A DNA stretch of 56,199 nt from Thermodesulfovibrionales bacterium (GTDB lineage: Bacteria > Nitrospirota > Thermodesulfovibrionia > Thermodesulfovibrionales > SM23-35): positions 1 to 56,199 of the forward strand of contig JAVHLL010000016.1 of NCBI GenBank assembly GCA_031082155.1, given 5' to 3'. Numbering within the stretch: position 1 is the stretch's first letter; each line of letters starts with the position of its first letter. A program made the translations under genes and the position numbers. The notes under the pieces are model-generated. The model had not been told where the DNA came from and did no database searches. It saw only the letters and a list, made by a program, of their open reading frames with translations. Positions 26,144 to 34,464 of this stretch are shown piece after piece.

Positions 26144-27105
26144 TTACCCGTGTGACAGATAAGACAGCCATCTTTTCCCTCTTCGCCTGTTACGATAGCG
26201 TCATAATCCCATCTGAGCATCGACTCGTAGGGGCTTGCATGAGCCATGTGGCACGAAAGACATATCACAGAGTCAACTCCCGGAACTATCTCGCTCTTCG
26301 AAAATTCAAAAGAGGAAGCCCTTGCAACCGGTGCATTCGTATTGTATTCCGTATACTCATACTCTTTGGGAAGGGTAACGCCCGTAGGGTGCCTGAACCA
26401 TGGCCCCGACTTTTCTTCCCGGTGAAACCCTCCGTGACAGCTTTCGCAGAACTGATCGATTGAAGAAGAATATTCATTGTGCTTCTGCGGTGTGCTGTTC
26501 CGGTTCCATTCTTCCTCTTCAAACCCGGTAACGCCTTTTACCGTACCGGTGTTTTTCAGATAGCGGTAGCTCCTTGCGGTAGTGGTTCCATCCACCGGCT
26601 GATCCACTGCATGATGGGTTCCCATGATCGCCTTGACAGGGTCTTCGATATTTCTGTTCCCATGACAGCCGTTGGAGCCTGAACATTTCAGGGTTTTCGT
26701 ATCACTATACCCGATAGTCGACGGGTCATTGGTTCTCACGTAGCCGGGAGGGTTATTATTGAACTTAGTATCGGAAGGTGAAACACCGGCAACATTGTGC
26801 CCCTTCCTTTCTCCGAAACCCCTCGCAAGATAGTAGAAGTTTCCCCCTGCAAGATGGCGGCTTGGTTTTACCGAATTATATACGACCGGCACCTTGCTTC
26901 TGCCGAATATCTTCACGGTATCCGGGTCGGCATTGGAATGACACTCGATGCAGAGCGTATAGGGCAACTCATACTGGGGCACACCGGGGAAAAGCACGTG
27001 ACATACTTCGCAATCACCTTTGACAACTGCAGCCGCAGTATTTATGATCAGAAATACAGTACCAGTGCAAATGAGCAGTAAAACTATCATTTTTTCTTTA
27101 TTCAT
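26140..27105 (-). CDS. OmcS/OmcE-like multiheme cytochrome, nanowire candidate 1
   Basis: 321 residues from the ATG at 27105, which gives a clean signal peptide (MNKEKMIVLLLICTGTVFLIINTAAA); the frame is open to 27177 but that extension is not signal-like. Five CXXCH motifs (CEVCH, CIECH, CESCH, CLSCH, CLICH) plus CSGSNGCHG (CX5CH). Family landmarks: GNFYYLARG, GHNV, GTHHAVDQ, YRYLKN, WFRHPTGV, CLSCHMAHASPYESMLRWDY, CLICHT. It lacks the HTMHNS following heme 1 seen in the others (CHVLFPG instead). First gene of the 20-kb cytochrome array. Confidence 0.87.
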   Translation of the reverse strand: MNKEKMIVLLLICTGTVFLIINTAAAVVKGDCEVCHVLFPGVPQYELPYTLCIECHSNADPDTVKIFGRSKVPVVYNSVKPSRHLAGGNFYYLARGFGERKGHNVAGVSPSDTKFNNNPPGYVRTNDPSTIGYSDTKTLKCSGSNGCHGNRNIEDPVKAIMGTHHAVDQPVDGTTTARSYRYLKNTGTVKGVTGFEEEEWNRNSTPQKHNEYSSSIDQFCESCHGGFHREEKSGPWFRHPTGVTLPKEYEYTEYNTNAPVARASSFEFSKSEIVPGVDSVICLSCHMAHASPYESMLRWDYDAIVTGEEGKDGCLICHTGK

Positions 27106-27533
27106 GACTATATTTCTCTGTGTAAATGCAAAAACAGTGCTCATTCCGGCGGTTCTCCGATACTCACGGACGAACACCTTGCCATAACAGAAGATTCAAC
27201 AGCGCCGGCTACAGAGCTTGGTCAAAAAATATTTGGTTTCTCCCAGAATATACGACATTTACTATTCTTAAGCTTTAGCTTAATTTATCAACAACTTCTT
27301 CTGCAAGTCAATATTAATTTCCATTCTCATTTCTGAAAAGAGATTCTCATTTTTGAAAACGCATGATTCAAGAAGGCAGTAATTGAGGGAACTACAAACT
27401 CGCAGTATTCAAAAAATTGGCGGCAGATGCGGTATGTAAGGAGATTTATCCCGAAAGCTTTCAGTCCTGGATCCCCCGAGAATGACAAACGTTGAGCGTA
27501 TTGACAGAGATTCATAAGGGGTAAAATGAAATA
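27106..27533. other. 428-bp intergenic region upstream of the cytochrome array
   Basis: Contains a candidate minus-strand promoter (27282-27311), the TTAAGCTAAAGCTTAA semi-palindrome next to it, and near 27455-27495 part of a repeat element (GGATCCCCCGAGAATGAC). No convincing gene; no terminator hairpin with a T-run was found. Confidence 0.5.
27282..27311 (-). promoter_or_regulatory. Candidate promoter for the cytochrome array
   Basis: Minus strand TTGACT (27311-27306), 18-base spacer, TAAATT (27287-27282). TAAAGCTTAA follows a few bases downstream (27277-27268) and is shared with the other cytochrome promoter candidate. Confidence 0.35.
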
Positions 27534-28283
27534 TTAGGGTTGCTGAACAGCGGAAGATTGCCTGGCAGGATTAATGACCCAGATGTTTCCGAAGTCCCGC
27601 TCCTGATATGCACGGGCAAGACCGAGTCTGATGAGTTCGAGAAGCGCAACAAAGGTGATGATAAGCTGAATCCTCGTCATACCCTCCTGAAAAAAGTCTT
27701 CAAACCTTACGGTATCCTGCCCTTCGAGAATTTCCATGATCACAGACATCCTGTCCTTCACCGTGAGGGTCTCTTTCGTAATCGAGACAATTTCCGGCGG
27801 GGCTTTCTCAAGTATCTTCTTGAAAACATCGAGGAGGTCAAAAAGATTTACATCGAAAAGATACAGTTCTCCCTCCTCTTCCTCTTCGTCAAGAAGCGAA
27901 TCCCTGCGGTAAACCTTTATCCATTCCTCTTCCCGTATTCTGAAATCTCCGGCAGCCTCTTTGAATTTCTGGTACTCGAGAAGTCTCTGGACAAGTTCCG
28001 CCCTCGGGTCTTCCAGTTCTTCGGCAGGCGCTTCTTCATCAGGCGGGAGGAGCATCCTCGATTTGATATAGATCAGCGTTGCAGCCATAACGAGAAATTC
28101 ACCGGCAATCTCGAGATTCAGTTCCTTCATCATTTCGATATAGTGAAGATACTGCCTCGTGATGAGGGCAATCGGAATGTCATAGATATCGATTTTGTTC
28201 TCCCTGATAAGGTGCAACAGGAGGTCAAAGGGGCCTTCAAACACGGGGATTTTGATATTGTATACGTCTTCCATGTGTAGCAT
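27534..28283 (-). CDS. scpA: Segregation and condensation protein A
   Basis: The 249-residue ScpA kleisin links the SMC heads and ScpB in chromosome condensation. Diagnostic N-terminus FEGPFDLLLHLIRENKIDIYDIPIALITRQYLHYI, then EIAGEFLVMAATLIYIKSRMLLP, an acidic middle, and the C-terminal winged-helix segment ITFVALLELIRLGLARAYQERDFGNIWV that binds Smc. Length is normal for the family. Either ATG at 28283 or 28274 could start; neither has a clear ribosome site. scpB is not adjacent. Divergent from the YkvA-like gene. Confidence 0.95.
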   Translation of the reverse strand: MLHMEDVYNIKIPVFEGPFDLLLHLIRENKIDIYDIPIALITRQYLHYIEMMKELNLEIAGEFLVMAATLIYIKSRMLLPPDEEAPAEELEDPRAELVQRLLEYQKFKEAAGDFRIREEEWIKVYRRDSLLDEEEEEGELYLFDVNLFDLLDVFKKILEKAPPEIVSITKETLTVKDRMSVIMEILEGQDTVRFEDFFQEGMTRIQLIITFVALLELIRLGLARAYQERDFGNIWVINPARQSSAVQQP

Positions 28284-28346
28284 ATTCTACCAGATTGCCG
28301 GAAATTTCGTCTTCCCGTTTCCACTATTAAGAGATACAATATCAAG

Positions 28347-28634
28347 ATGTGTGTTATGTTCGAAAAATTGAAATCTGTCGGCAGGAATGTGAAACATGAA
28401 CTCAGGGTGTACCAGTTTGTCCTGAAAGACAAAAGGACCCCGAAGATTTCCAAAATCCTCCTCGGTCTCGCTATCGGATATCTCCTCCTGCCCTTTGATC
28501 TCATCCCGGATTTCATCCCCGTGATCGGACATCTCGATGACTTGATTCTCGTCCCCCTCCTCGTCATCGCGGCATTGAAATTCATACCGCAGGAGGTAGT
28601 TGATGATTGCCGGAAAAGAGCGCTTCAAGTATAA
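28347..28634 (+). CDS. YkvA family (DUF1232) small membrane protein
   Basis: 95 residues with the DUF1232 core (KISKILLGLAIGYLLLPFDLIPDFIPVIGHLDDLILVPLLVIAAL, about 35-80), two hydrophobic helices separated by the PDFIPVIGHLDD loop. The family is widespread; its function is unknown. A second in-frame ATG at 28356 is an equally good start. It shares a 63-bp divergent region with scpA and is followed 33 bp later by the next gene. Confidence 0.88.
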   Translation: MCVMFEKLKSVGRNVKHELRVYQFVLKDKRTPKISKILLGLAIGYLLLPFDLIPDFIPVIGHLDDLILVPLLVIAALKFIPQEVVDDCRKRALQV

Positions 28635-28667
28635 TTGTTTTAAAAAGAAAGGAGTTCATTCCAGAGT

Positions 28668-29099
28668 ATGAATCCATCTGAAGACAGAAAACCCATCGAG
28701 CCGGCTAAAATTGTTGTCAGGTTTGCCGACGGTAAGATATTGAAAGGATTTACCCACGACTTTTATCCGAACAAATCGATATTTCATCTTTCATCAAACT
28801 TTGAAGATATCACGCAGGAAGGGGTCAAAATTCAGGTAAAAGACCTGAAAGCGGTATTCTTCGTAAAAGACTTCGCCGGTGACCCTTCATATGATGAGGT
28901 GAAAGAGTTCACGGAATCGGATCAGATTCATGGCCGGAAGATCGAGGTGGAGTTCAAAGATGGTGAATTACTGGCAGGCACAACGGTAGGGTATATTCCG
29001 GACCGTCCCGGTTTTTTCCTCTTCCCTGTCGACGCCGGTTCCAACAATGAGCGTGCCTTTATAGTAAGCGCTTCGATAAAAAAAGTACGCTTCAACTGA
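28668..29099 (+). CDS. Conserved hypothetical soluble protein (two beta-rich half repeats)
   Basis: A 143-residue protein with no signal peptide or membrane segment. Two similar halves: KIVVRFADGKILKGFTHDFYPNKSIFHL (about 14-41) and KIEVEFKDGELLAGTTVGYIPDRPGFFL (about 89-116), each followed by a strand pair ending in KAVFFVKDF or KKVRFN. The pattern K-[IV]-x-V-x-F-x-DG-x-x-L-x-G is that of small beta-barrel domains seen beside PilZ-type proteins; exact family not assigned. An AAAGGAG lies 13 bases before the ATG. Convergent with the nuoG-like gene. Confidence 0.7.
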   Translation: MNPSEDRKPIEPAKIVVRFADGKILKGFTHDFYPNKSIFHLSSNFEDITQEGVKIQVKDLKAVFFVKDFAGDPSYDEVKEFTESDQIHGRKIEVEFKDGELLAGTTVGYIPDRPGFFLFPVDAGSNNERAFIVSASIKKVRFN

Positions 29100-29138
29100 T
29101 AAAAACACTTCCGGCCCGGACAGTCTTAACTTGAACGG

Positions 29139-31193
29139 TTATACCGTTGCAGCCTCTCTCGCTTCCTTCAGCCACAGGAGGCGCGAACCATTGATGACCG
29201 AAGCGTTGATCGATTCGATGAAATCGCCCGGCGTGACTGCGACTCCTTCCCGTCGAACAAAGGGACTGAATGAGAGTTTTGTTTTCACCTTCGCTGCCTT
29301 TTTTACCTCGGCCTCGGTCGGCCGCTTGATCTTCTTGCCCATTCCCTTTGCGAGGGCGATAAAGATATCTCTGTGGGTTTTTGCATCTCCCGGAGGTTCA
29401 GTCACCTGTGCGAGGTATTTGATTCTTCCGAGGTAATCGACGATTGTCCCTGCGGACTCAAGAAATGCTGCAGAAGGGAGCACGATATCCGCTTGTTTCG
29501 CAAGTTCCGTAAGGTGTGAATTCTGCACAATGAGGAATTCAACACCCTCCGCCCTTTTCTGTAATGGTACTTCGCCAACCGTATAAAGGACTTTCACCGC
29601 GCTCTTTGCGTTCTGCTCTTTGCTCTCTGCGGTGCCGGTCATTTCTTTATATGTCTTTCCCTCTGCCTTCAGTCCCATCAGAGCGACGCCCCGCGCATTG
29701 CTTTCGAGAGGCATCGCAATAATTTTTCCTTTCAAGAGCGCGATATTTGCGGCTGCCTCGAACAGCGAAGGAGAGGAGAAAATAACAGGCGCATGTGCTT
29801 CTGAAATCATTGTTGCGGCCTTTTCGGTCTCTTCGGTAATCTCTGCATCCGCGACAGATTGCCCGATCTGTCCGGTCGCTTTAATGCCCTTCCCGATCAG
29901 CGCTTTTGCGAGACTTTTCAGGAGAGAGGGCATATCGCCCCTGAGGTCCACTGCCGCGAGACTCCCGATTTTCGTATCAGCAGAGTTGATAACAATAAGC
30001 TTTGCCCCCCTGTCTACTCTTCTTCTTATTGCGGCATCGAGAGCCGGAAGCACTCTCTCCCACTGTGAAGGGTTCACGTCAACAAGGAGGATGAGGTCCG
30101 TTTTATCTATATCTGCTGTCTGTGATTTTCTGAAAACATCACTCTCTCCGTAAAGACTGAGTGTAGTATCAAGATGCAACGTTTTCACCACATCGGCAGC
30201 GAGCCTGCCGAGGGTCAGTGCATCTTCGTTCTCTATTCCTGCCGTGCTGATGAATCCGGCATCCTGCCCCGCTTCTTTCAGTTTAGTCGCGGCAAGGGAA
30301 AGCGCCTCATCCCATGAAGCCTCTTTTAATCGACCGTTTTCTCTTATGAGCGGAGAGGTGAGGCGGGTATCTCCTTCCATACAATCGAAACCGAACCTTC
30401 CGTATGCGCAGAGGTATCTTTCAGCAGAGCCCGCAGGCGCCCCGGCGTTGATCTTCTGAATCTTTCCGTCCTTTGAACTCACCGTGATCGAACAACCGTT
30501 TCCACAGAGCAGGCATACGGACGCGACCTGTTCGTATTCCCATGCTCTGCCCTTGTGCTGGGGATCGGATTCCAGAAGAGCATTCACCGGACACACATCA
30601 ACGCAACTCCCGCAGAATGTGCATTCCGACTCCTGGAGAGGCTTGTCGCCGGCGGTGACAACCTTTGAATCAACCCCTCTTCCCATAAAATCGAGGACAT
30701 TCGTCCCCTGCTCCTTACAGACCCTCACACATCTGCCGCATAGAATGCAGTATTCAGGATCTCTCCTGATGAAAGGGTTTGCTTCATCAACCGGATACCC
30801 GAACTTTTTCCTCGTGAAGGATGATTCTTTCAGCTCGAAATCATACGCGTATTTCTGGAGGTTGCACACACCAGCCTTCGTACAGGTCATGCAATCAAGA
30901 GGATGCATGGAAAGAAGGAGGTCTATAACAAATTTTCTGACTTCCTGAACCCTCTCAGTCTTTGTATTGACTACCATCCCTTCCCGCACTCTTGTGTTGC
31001 ATGCGACGACCGGGGCCTTCAGTCCCTCGATTTCTACGAGGCAGAGCCTGCATGCCCCTACGCCTTTCATGCCTTTCATATAACAGAGGTTCGGTATATG
31101 AACCCCTGCTCGCTCGGCAGCATCGATGAGATTCATCCCTGACGGTACTTCAACCTCCTGCCCGTCTATCTGAAGTTTTACAATGTTAGCCAT
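29139..31193 (-). CDS. NuoG-like iron-sulfur subunit of NAD(P)H/ferredoxin oxidoreductase module
   Basis: 684 residues with AGGAGG before the ATG. N-terminal [2Fe-2S] domain (CYMKGMKGVGACRLC...C), NuoG His-Cys cluster (HPLDCMTCTKAGVC), two [4Fe-4S] ferredoxin motifs (CILCGRCVRVC, CTFCGSCVDVC), then a molybdopterin-oxidoreductase-like domain with a fourth cluster (CLLCGNGC...C, about 228-265) and a shortened remainder. No catalytic Cys/Sec of formate dehydrogenase was seen, so electron transfer rather than formate chemistry is likely. It is shorter than typical respiratory NuoG. Residues about 505-520 (TAESKEQNAKSAV) are encoded by a GAGCAAAGAGCAGAACGC-type repeat, apparently inserted in frame. 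Last gene of the acs/nuo operon. Confidence 0.85.
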   Translation of the reverse strand: MANIVKLQIDGQEVEVPSGMNLIDAAERAGVHIPNLCYMKGMKGVGACRLCLVEIEGLKAPVVACNTRVREGMVVNTKTERVQEVRKFVIDLLLSMHPLDCMTCTKAGVCNLQKYAYDFELKESSFTRKKFGYPVDEANPFIRRDPEYCILCGRCVRVCKEQGTNVLDFMGRGVDSKVVTAGDKPLQESECTFCGSCVDVCPVNALLESDPQHKGRAWEYEQVASVCLLCGNGCSITVSSKDGKIQKINAGAPAGSAERYLCAYGRFGFDCMEGDTRLTSPLIRENGRLKEASWDEALSLAATKLKEAGQDAGFISTAGIENEDALTLGRLAADVVKTLHLDTTLSLYGESDVFRKSQTADIDKTDLILLVDVNPSQWERVLPALDAAIRRRVDRGAKLIVINSADTKIGSLAAVDLRGDMPSLLKSLAKALIGKGIKATGQIGQSVADAEITEETEKAATMISEAHAPVIFSSPSLFEAAANIALLKGKIIAMPLESNARGVALMGLKAEGKTYKEMTGTAESKEQNAKSAVKVLYTVGEVPLQKRAEGVEFLIVQNSHLTELAKQADIVLPSAAFLESAGTIVDYLGRIKYLAQVTEPPGDAKTHRDIFIALAKGMGKKIKRPTEAEVKKAAKVKTKLSFSPFVRREGVAVTPGDFIESINASVINGSRLLWLKEAREAATV

Positions 31194-31393
31194 ATTTTCC
31201 TCCTCTGTACTATCATTAAGGATTTCAAAATTACAGTCCCATTCATTGAGAAAAATCTCCCTCTACCCTATGGGTCGTAGACGAGTTATATATCTTGCCC
31301 CTCTTTGCCAAATCCCGAAATATTTCGAGACCTTCGGCAAAGGCATGATAGGATCGATTGTATGGTTGTTCTGTACACACAATTTACGATAAT

Positions 31394-32008
31394 TTATGTA
31401 TTGATTAATTCCGCAACCTTCTCTGATATTACTTCTATCGCGTTCTCAGTGCAAACTGTTACACATTTCCCGCATTTGGTGCATCTCTTCTGTCGTATCT
31501 CAAAGGGAAGATAACCGGACCGATAGGGCGTCCTCTTTTCTCCGAGTATTGCGCCATATTCGCAGGCATCCGCACATTTCCCACACATAGTACACCGTTC
31601 AGGATTTATGATATATTTCACCAGGGTGACGCATTCCTGCTTCGGGCATAGGCCCGAGATGTGTTGTTTGAATTCATCCTCCGCACCGGTAAGAGTTTCG
31701 GTAAGGAACCTGCCTGTATCTTTCCCTTTCTTGCAGAAAGATCCCTCAATCATATTTCTCCCTATCCTCAAAAAGATAGAGACATCGGCATCGCTCACGT
31801 CGCCAAGGTGCCGGCTGATCTTTGTAAGCTTGACCTTTGCCTCATACGTTCCAAGGGCACAGGGATAACATTTGCCGCACATCGGCCCTTCAAGAAATTC
31901 AGTGATAAAGTAAAGGGCTCTTTGCACCGCGCATGCCTTCCCTTCAGCCTCTTTCCGAATATCTCCGAGTTTCTTCTCCTTTTCTTCTTCTATCCTTTCC
32001 TCACTCAT
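31394..32008 (-). CDS. NuoF C-terminal-type iron-sulfur protein fused to 2x[4Fe-4S] ferredoxin
   Basis: 204 residues, soluble. It carries the NADH_4Fe-4S motif of NuoF (CGKCYPCALGT, about 44-54, with the partner Cys in GSFCKKG near 91) but no FMN/NAD domain. Two ferredoxin motifs follow (CTMCGKCADACEYGAI and CTKCGKCVTVCTENAI). GGAGG precedes the start. It probably acts as an electron-wiring subunit between the two full-length NuoF-like proteins and the NuoG-like subunit. Gap to NuoG-like gene is 200 bp and holds no recognised feature. Confidence 0.82.
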   Translation of the reverse strand: MSEERIEEEKEKKLGDIRKEAEGKACAVQRALYFITEFLEGPMCGKCYPCALGTYEAKVKLTKISRHLGDVSDADVSIFLRIGRNMIEGSFCKKGKDTGRFLTETLTGAEDEFKQHISGLCPKQECVTLVKYIINPERCTMCGKCADACEYGAILGEKRTPYRSGYLPFEIRQKRCTKCGKCVTVCTENAIEVISEKVAELINT

Positions 32009-32044
32009 TCATCCTCCGAAATAGCTCTCTGCTCTTCAGCTGCA

Positions 32045-34399
32045 TCAGTACATAGTCTCCGCCATGTAACAGATCTCCGGAAGCAGATACGCAACGAGGT
32101 CGCGGAATGTGATCATTCCGATAATATTTCCGTCCTCGACAACAGGGATATGCCGTATATTCTTTCTGGAAGCTATCGCAATCGCAGCGCTCACGGCAAC
32201 AGTCGGCTCAAAAGTGATGATATCCCGCATGCAGATGCTTTCGAGTTTCTCGGACGTGGGAGTATTGTTGAAAACACAGCGTACTATATCCCGTTCTGTA
32301 AATATGCTCACCAGCTTGCCTTGTTCGTCAACCACAAAAACGCCGCTTACTTTCTTCTCGTTCATCAGGTGCACCGCGTTTTTGATGGTTTCGTCCTTCC
32401 GGATAGTGATTATCTCATAGGGCCGTGATTCCAGGATATCTTTCAGTCTCATCTTGCTTCTCCTTTCGATTACCTCCAGTTTCTCGGAAGGCAATTTGAA
32501 TTCCTCCTCAAGTCTGGCATATTTGGGCCTGGTAATCATGATTGCCTGCACCGGACAGACAGAATAACAGGCCTTGCATTTCGTACAGTAGTCGTGGTCG
32601 ATAAAGAAACTCTTCCTCGTCTCCTTAACCGCATCAAACGCACACGCCTGTTTGCACAGACCACAGAGGATACATTCATTATGATTTATAGTGAAAACAC
32701 CGAGGTTGCATACATTTGCCCTGCAGTATGTTTCCTGAATATGTTCTTCATATTCTTCCCGGAAATACCGGATTGTCGTAAGCACAGGATTCGGCGCACT
32801 CTGGCCGAGACCGCAGAGTGAACCCCGCTGTATCATTTTCCCGAGTTCTTCAAGCCTCTCTATGTCGCCGGGTTCGCCATTGCCTGCGGTGATCTTTTCA
32901 AGCAATTCCAGCATCCGATACGTGCCGATTCTGCAGGGAGGACACTTCCCGCATGATTCTGCCTGTGTGAACGAAAGGAAAAATTTTGCTATATCAACCA
33001 TGCAGTTATCTGCGTCCATTACCACCATCCCACCTGACCCCATGATAGAACCGACTTTGCGGAGCGAGTCAAAGTCAACCGGGAGATCAAGATGCTGTTC
33101 GGGAATGCATCCGCCTGATGGTCCGCCCGTCTGTATTGCCTTGAATTTCTTGTTTCCTAAGATACCTCCCCCGATATCAAAAACAATCTCGCGCAACGTT
33201 ATCCCCATAGGCACTTCTACGAGCCCCGTATTCCTCACCTTGCCGGTGAGGGCAAAGACCTTTGTCCCGGGAGAATTGACCGTCCCTATCGATAAAAACC
33301 ACTCTGCACCCTTCTCTATGATCGGAGGAACACAGGCAAAAGTTTCTACATTATTGAGATTGGACGGATAGCCCCAGGGACCTCCGCCCGTTTCCGAAAC
33401 CCTTGGCGGTCTCGCATGGGGGAACCCTCTTCTTCCTTCGAGAGAAGCAACAAGTGCAGTTGCTTCTCCGCAGACAAAGGCTCCCGCGCCTTCTTTGATA
33501 TACACCGTGAAATCAAACCCGGTCCCGAGAATGTTCTTTCCGAGAAGCCCCATATCTTCAGCCTGTTTGATCGCTATTCTGAGATTCCTGACAGCGAGGG
33601 GATATTCATGACGGACATAGATGAATCCGTAATGTGCATCGATTGCATATGCACAGACGAGCATCCCTTCGAGCAGGCTGTGGGGGTCGCCCTCCATGAT
33701 CGACCTGTCCATAAATGCGCCGGGGTCTCCCTCGTCTCCGTTTGCGATGACCATCTTTATTTTTCCGGGAGCCCTCCTTGTATGGGCCCATTTGACGCCC
33801 GCGGGAAATCCCGCGCCACCCCTTCCCCTGAGATTGGCCTTTGTAATTTCTTCAATCACCGCATCGGGTTTCATTGATGAGAATATTTTTTCCGCAGCTT
33901 TGTAACCTTCTACTGCCACATAATGAAGAATATTCGTCGGGTCTATCCTTCCATTATTCTTGAGCACAATACGCATCTGTTTCTTGTAGAACGGCACTTC
34001 CTCCATCTTTTCCACAGGCTTGTTGAGAAATGTATCCTTGTAGAGGAGTTTCCTCACAGGCATGTCTGCGGAGTAGGTGATAGAAATAATCTCGTCAACT
34101 TTGTCAGGTTGTACTTTCTGATAAAAATATCCGTATGGCTCCGCTCTCATAATAGGTCCTTTCTGGCAGAGACCCTGACATCCTGTCGCAACTATTTCAA
34201 CATCCAATTCTTTTTTCTCCGCAGTTTTCTTCAACTCATGGACCAGTCTCATCGATCCGTTCGCCTGACAGCCTGTGCCGCAACATACACTGATTCGTTT
34301 CTTGCCGGGAGCCAGCATGCCCTGCGCGGCAAGCCGGACCCGGAGGTCGGTAAGGTCTTTTATACTCCTGAGTTTCGCTGTTTTGCCTGTCTCTGTCAT
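32045..34399 (-). CDS. NuoF-like NAD(P)H/FMN flavoprotein with ferredoxin and CBS domains (copy 2)
   Basis: 784 residues from the ATG at 34399 (AAAGG nine bases upstream; an open frame to 34447 is probably untranslated). Domains: N-terminal thioredoxin-like [2Fe-2S] (CCGTGCQANGS...CQGLCQKGP), FMN/NAD-binding NuoF core (RGRGGAGFPAGVKW, GDEGDPGAFMDR, GAFVCGEATALVASLEG), NADH_4Fe-4S (ESCGKCPPCRIGT), two ferredoxin motifs (CILCGLCKQAC, CTKCKACYSVC) and a C-terminal pair of CBS domains (about 655-784). It oxidises or reduces NAD(P)H in HydB/HndC-type bifurcating complexes. The CBS pair suggests control by adenine nucleotides. Tandem paralog of the next gene upstream. Confidence 0.9.
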   Translation of the reverse strand: MTETGKTAKLRSIKDLTDLRVRLAAQGMLAPGKKRISVCCGTGCQANGSMRLVHELKKTAEKKELDVEIVATGCQGLCQKGPIMRAEPYGYFYQKVQPDKVDEIISITYSADMPVRKLLYKDTFLNKPVEKMEEVPFYKKQMRIVLKNNGRIDPTNILHYVAVEGYKAAEKIFSSMKPDAVIEEITKANLRGRGGAGFPAGVKWAHTRRAPGKIKMVIANGDEGDPGAFMDRSIMEGDPHSLLEGMLVCAYAIDAHYGFIYVRHEYPLAVRNLRIAIKQAEDMGLLGKNILGTGFDFTVYIKEGAGAFVCGEATALVASLEGRRGFPHARPPRVSETGGGPWGYPSNLNNVETFACVPPIIEKGAEWFLSIGTVNSPGTKVFALTGKVRNTGLVEVPMGITLREIVFDIGGGILGNKKFKAIQTGGPSGGCIPEQHLDLPVDFDSLRKVGSIMGSGGMVVMDADNCMVDIAKFFLSFTQAESCGKCPPCRIGTYRMLELLEKITAGNGEPGDIERLEELGKMIQRGSLCGLGQSAPNPVLTTIRYFREEYEEHIQETYCRANVCNLGVFTINHNECILCGLCKQACAFDAVKETRKSFFIDHDYCTKCKACYSVCPVQAIMITRPKYARLEEEFKLPSEKLEVIERRSKMRLKDILESRPYEIITIRKDETIKNAVHLMNEKKVSGVFVVDEQGKLVSIFTERDIVRCVFNNTPTSEKLESICMRDIITFEPTVAVSAAIAIASRKNIRHIPVVEDGNIIGMITFRDLVAYLLPEICYMAETMY

Positions 34400-34464
34400 A
34401 TAAAATACCTTTCTTTCTCTATTAAAGGCCAATCCGGAGATGCACAAAGAGACATACTATGCAT

